From positions 1-64,000 of the forward strand of contig NW_005178579.1 in the NCBI RefSeq assembly GCF_000350225.1: 64,000 nt of DNA, read 5' to 3'. Made by a program: the position numbers and the translations under genes. This stretch comes from Chondrus crispus. Lineage: Eukaryota > Rhodophyta > Florideophyceae > Gigartinales > Gigartinaceae. The notes under the pieces were generated by a model. That model was not told the DNA's origin and made no database searches. It worked only from the letters and a program-made list of their open reading frames with translations. Positions 60,571-64,000 of this stretch are shown piece after piece (positions within the stretch are counted from its first letter, which is position 1; each line of letters begins with the position of its first letter).

Positions 60571-61300
60571 AGGGGGGTAGGCCTTGCTTTCTTTCTAGAG
60601 GAGCTCTCTCTGCATCCCAAAACATTGGACAGCATCAATAGACAAGAGGGAAGTTGGCAGCATGGAGGAACGGATATGTGAAATGCGCAAGCTTGGTAAA
60701 TTTAACAGTTGTATGTAATGTAGGTGAGTTGTAGATATTTCGTGAAAGCGGTATGTGGATGCGGGGTTACATGCGACACACCACAAGCGGTTCCGTCAAG
60801 AGTTATTAAATATCACGCGGACGCATGAGAACGGTGATAGAGTAGTGTCGGGTTGCGCCTCCGAATACGACATTTTCTCGATTTGATCATTCAACTGATA
60901 CAAACTGGGTTGGGATTGAATGTAGACTGCGATTACACTCTCTCTGACGATTGGAGAGTGTGAGAGAAAGTGGATTGAAGCGGTAGTGTCGGAGGAGTTG
61001 TTAAAAATGACGAAAACCAGCGCAGCTTGCACTAATTTGTGAATACGATTGCGTCGTGGGGTGCGGCAAACCTCTCACACCATCCATCATTCCATATTGA
61101 CTCCATGCATCACTCTTTGATTTCGTGTCCTTCAATTAGCCCTCCGCCTCCCCACGTGGCACATCGTATGATCCCCATCATCAAATTTGAATAATTGAAC
61201 TGATACCAAATCATTACTTCAACTCTGTCTGTCCACCCCCCCCCCGAAAATTCCCGCGTGATACAGGGGAGCAGGTGTTCTCTCTCACGTCCCCCTATCC
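60571..61300. other. Intergenic region before the assembly gap
   Basis: No supported gene. A C-run at about 61237-61246 precedes the gap. It may hold the 5' end of the gene cut by the N run. Confidence 0.45.
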
Positions 61301-61948
61301 NNNNNNNNNNNNNNNNNNNNNNNNNNNNNNNNNNNNNNNNNNNNNNNNNNNNNNNNNNNNNNNNNNNNNNNNNNNNNNNNNNNNNNNNNNNNNNNNNNNN
61401 NNNNNNNNNNNNNNNNNNNNNNNNNNNNNNNNNNNNNNNNNNNNNNNNNNNNNNNNNNNNNNNNNNNNNNNNNNNNNNNNNNNNNNNNNNNNNNNNNNNN
61501 NNNNNNNNNNNNNNNNNNNNNNNNNNNNNNNNNNNNNNNNNNNNNNNNNNNNNNNNNNNNNNNNNNNNNNNNNNNNNNNNNNNNNNNNNNNNNNNNNNNN
61601 NNNNNNNNNNNNNNNNNNNNNNNNNNNNNNNNNNNNNNNNNNNNNNNNNNNNNNNNNNNNNNNNNNNNNNNNNNNNNNNNNNNNNNNNNNNNNNNNNNNN
61701 NNNNNNNNNNNNNNNNNNNNNNNNNNNNNNNNNNNNNNNNNNNNNNNNNNNNNNNNNNNNNNNNNNNNNNNNNNNNNNNNNNNNNNNNNNNNNNNNNNNN
61801 NNNNNNNNNNNNNNNNNNNNNNNNNNNNNNNNNNNNNNNNNNNNNNNNNNNNNNNNNNNNNNNNNNNNNNNNNNNNNNNNNNNNNNNNNNNNNNNNNNNN
61901 NNNNNNNNNNNNNNNNNNNNNNNNNNNNNNNNNNNNNNNNNNNNNNNN
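61301..61948. other. Assembly gap (648 N)
   Basis: Unsequenced. GC-rich, C-rich flanks (CCCCGCCCCGCCGCCCCC-like on the right) suggest a hard-to-sequence region. ORFs drawn through it are meaningless. Confidence 1.
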
Positions 61949-62348
61949 CGCAAACCCCGCCCCGCCCCGCCGCCCCCGCATCCGCTTCACTCCCCGTCAG
62001 CTCGACTCCCCGATCCTGCCCCGCGCCCGCCCGCACTCCCCGCCGCCCGCGAAGAAGACTTCCCCGTCCGTCTCCGACATGATTCACTCGCTCCAGTCGC
62101 AGACCAGCGACGCCTTGGGACGTCGCAGAGAGAAGGAGAGGCGCTTTGTCGAGCTGTCGCAGAAGCCGGTCAACATGCACCCGGATGTTGCACAAGTGGA
62201 AAGTCCGGAAAGGACACCGCCGAAAGTGCCCACCATGCGAACACACTCCTCGTTCGGGAGTGGGCCCATGGCAGTCAGAGGGTACGAGGGGGAGGCCATT
62301 ATGTTTGCCGGGAGGAGGCATAGAGGACGCGCTATCACTTCGGCTTAA
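61949..62348 (+). CDS. Unknown protein, 5' end lost in the gap
   Basis: The + frame open from the gap edge encodes 132 residues ending in TAA at 62348. The first 35 are Pro/Arg/Ala-rich. Then comes a charged helical part (SDMIHSLQSQTSDALGRRRE, KERRFVELSQKPV), and the end is basic (EAIMFAGRRHRGRAITSA). It looks more protein-like than the antisense ORF. No domain is recognised. How much lies in the gap is unknown. Confidence 0.4.
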
Positions 62349-63041
62349 TGTCTGCCCCGCCCTATCCGCCTGGGACAATGGCACTGCGGCTCGGTGCCAT
62401 GCGGAGATCCCCTCAAGTTGAGCCCATTTTGTGGGAACCAACACGTCCGTGAAGGGCTCATGTTTCGCATGCTTGCCTTCTTCACAGATCGCAACGCCCG
62501 TCTTGGTCGACACTAGGGGTAACAGCTTCCATTTGTGCTCCTACTATTTCGGCTCCATCCCGTCAAAACTATCGCGCTTTTTTGGAAGCAACCGTTCGTG
62601 GGTCTTCTTTACTCACGGCAGAAGCATGTGAGCATTGCACGCTTGCATGTTCATAGTACGACAAATCACCACCTTTGTAGAGCGTGGTTTTGTCCTTTTA
62701 GCCTCATAGGGTTGTACATACCTAGTAAAATCAACTAGACAGAGGAATCGGCTTAAGGACTGTCCTGATCGATGTCCAGCTGCATTTCCGCAATCTCATT
62801 GATCGCGTTGAATGAAAGTTTCGCCCATCCCCTCTCCGGAAATGTTAACTGACTCGCTTGCTAGTTTACGTAAAGTGACTCTTTTTCCATTCATCGCCAC
62901 ACTTGTTCGCTGGGTTACTTGTACACCTGCCGCAATACCCATCGCCGGATCGATAGACCGAGTTTTACTTGTTACGACCTTAAAGAAAGAAACTTAATCA
63001 GGTTAGCGTTCACGCAAGCAAAATCTCCGCTCCCAATTTTC
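62349..63041. other. Spacer between convergent genes
   Basis: No supported feature; 3' flanks of the gap gene and of the PGES2-like gene. Confidence 0.5.
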
Positions 63042-64000
63042 TCATTCTCTCACGGTAACGGCTGGTTGCCCGACGGCATTCTTCGTTCTGTCGAACCACT
63101 CAGCAAGCTCTTCGTTCTTCCTCTTGACCTCCGTGAAAGTATCAAAGGTTTCAATGCTCTTGAGCACACCGTAGACGCTCAAATCTGCGACGCCAGGACT
63201 CTCCCTCCCCTCCAAAAACTTGCCACCCCCCTTCTTAATCGCCTCCGTCCACTCCTGCAAAGCTCCCAAAATAGCCTCCCGTTCGTCATCAATACCATAC
63301 TTGTTCTTCAATTTCCTCGCGACAAAGTACATCGCGATTGCCCCAGAATATCGGATCGTCCCCCGCTGCCAAGACGAGAACTTGGCATTATCCGCGATGT
63401 AGTCAAATGTCTGCAAGCTCTCATTCATCGTCCGGTATATGTTCGGGGCGACTAAATGGATGAGCTTATCATCCAGCCACGTGAGCCACTGTCGCTCCAC
63501 CTCGCTGGGCTTGGCGTGGCCGCCGTGCTCCATGAGTGCCGCGACGCGCTCGATAACGGCGCCCGAGCCGTTCACTTGCTCACCGTTAACGATGGCGATC
63601 GGGACCTTCCTGTAGGACTTGTCAAACTTTGCCAACTCCGTCTTGCGCAGCGGATCGACTTCAACGACGCGATACGGAAGATCATGGAAGTCTAAGTAGG
63701 CGCGGACTTTGTTGCAAAACGGGCAGACCTCATACTGGTACAAAACAATCTCCGGGGTCCTTTTGACGTCAGACGCAGCGGGCGCAGAAGCGGCTGTAGA
63801 ATATTCGGCGAGCGCCGAGACGCGACGTGCCTGTGAGGCGAGGGCAAAGGTTGTTGCAGCCGATGAGGCACAGATCAGCAATGCTGCGGGCCTTGACAGT
63901 CGGGAGGCAGACTCCTGGGAAGAGGTGGTCCTGTAACGCCCTCGAGTGAGTGCGGGCTGAGAATTTAGGGCGGTGGACAGGGCGCGGAAGGGGGCGGATC
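63042..64000 (-). CDS. Prostaglandin E synthase 2-like glutaredoxin/GST protein, 5' end off window
   Basis: The frame is open from the window edge to TGA at 63042 (319 residues visible). No ATG is seen, so the start lies beyond 64000. The N-terminal part (SAPFRALSTALNSQPALTRG, RYRTTSSQESASRLSR) is rich in Arg/Ser/Ala without acidic residues before the core, as in a mitochondrial or plastid presequence. The core begins EIVLYQYEVCPFCNKVRAYL with the CPFC redox motif, then LPYRVVEVDPLRKTELAKF, RKVPIAIVNGEQVNGSGAVI (cis-Pro), and an all-helical GST domain (ERQWLTWLDDKLIHLVAPNI, GVADLSVYGVLKSIETFDTF). This matches the PGES2 family, membrane-associated heme/glutathione-binding proteins; prostaglandin synthesis in an alga is possible but not shown. 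The GST-type redox role is the safer reading. Confidence 0.85.
   Translation of the reverse strand, partial: SAPFRALSTALNSQPALTRGRYRTTSSQESASRLSRPAALLICASSAATTFALASQARRVSALAEYSTAASAPAASDVKRTPEIVLYQYEVCPFCNKVRAYLDFHDLPYRVVEVDPLRKTELAKFDKSYRKVPIAIVNGEQVNGSGAVIERVAALMEHGGHAKPSEVERQWLTWLDDKLIHLVAPNIYRTMNESLQTFDYIADNAKFSSWQRGTIRYSGAIAMYFVARKLKNKYGIDDEREAILGALQEWTEAIKKGGGKFLEGRESPGVADLSVYGVLKSIETFDTFTEVKRKNEELAEWFDRTKNAVGQPAVTVRE

Noticed and set aside
61110..62513. ORFs drawn across the assembly gap on both strands
   Set aside because: The middle is 648 N; only the + strand part after 61949 has protein-like sequence.

Overview
The window looks like nuclear DNA of an intron-poor eukaryote, most likely a florideophyte red alga of the Chondrus type. 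This is inference. It rests on long uninterrupted ORFs for ER, nuclear and membrane proteins (calnexin, ALG2, RNA polymerase I subunit, ICMT, UBE2O-type E2), a CBM20-GT20-HAD enzyme of the trehalose-phosphate/floridoside-phosphate synthase class, a secreted GH16 enzyme, and heavy invasion by LTR and tyrosine-recombinase retrotransposons. Only two spliceosomal introns could be placed, 73 nt in the ALG2 gene and 117 nt in the RPA12-like gene. There are no prokaryotic features. A 648-base run of N (61301-61948) is an assembly gap.

Bases 1-21642 are a transposon island. Two decayed PiggyBac-like copies (1-625 on +, 1419-3547 on -) are followed by a three-level nest. The outermost layer is a tyrosine-recombinase (YR) retrotransposon on the - strand (3747-16897) with PAT-style split direct repeats. 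Inside its 5' repeat is a Ty1/copia element on the - strand (8358-16769, near-identical LTRs, 5-bp target duplication GTGAC). Inside the copia RT gene is a 775-bp solo LTR (11125-11899, target duplication GGTGC). The copia element also carries a long antisense ORF with a cysteine-peptidase-like look. A second YR retrotransposon follows (17256-21642, - strand, 259-bp direct repeats). Two tRNA-like A/B-box pairs lie in this region.

From about 22 kb on, the window is gene-rich, with genes on both strands and short spacers. In order: an unknown single-TM protein (+), ALG2 mannosyltransferase (-), calnexin (-, with one in-frame TAA), an internally deleted MULE with 8-bp target duplication, GH16 (+), an unknown protein (+), a 3.7-kb stretch without a convincing gene, the CBM20-GT20-HAD enzyme (+), an unknown secreted Cys-rich protein (-, one in-frame TAG), a malectin-domain protein (-), RPA12-like (+), a doubtful ORF (-), a bZIP-like protein (+), ICMT (-), a TLC-domain protein (+), UBE2O-like E2 (-), an O-fucosyltransferase-like protein (+), a PNPOx-like/ferredoxin-reductase-like fusion (+), a gene cut by the N gap (+) and a PGES2-type glutaredoxin/GST protein (-) running off the right edge.

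Several genes share a theme of secretory-pathway protein folding and glycosylation (ALG2, calnexin, malectin, O-fucosyltransferase, TLC, ICMT), but nothing indicates operon-like co-regulation. Two unexplained recurring features stand out: near-perfect foldback sequences scattered between genes, and very C-rich sense-strand leaders (up to 31 C in a row) just upstream of several start codons.
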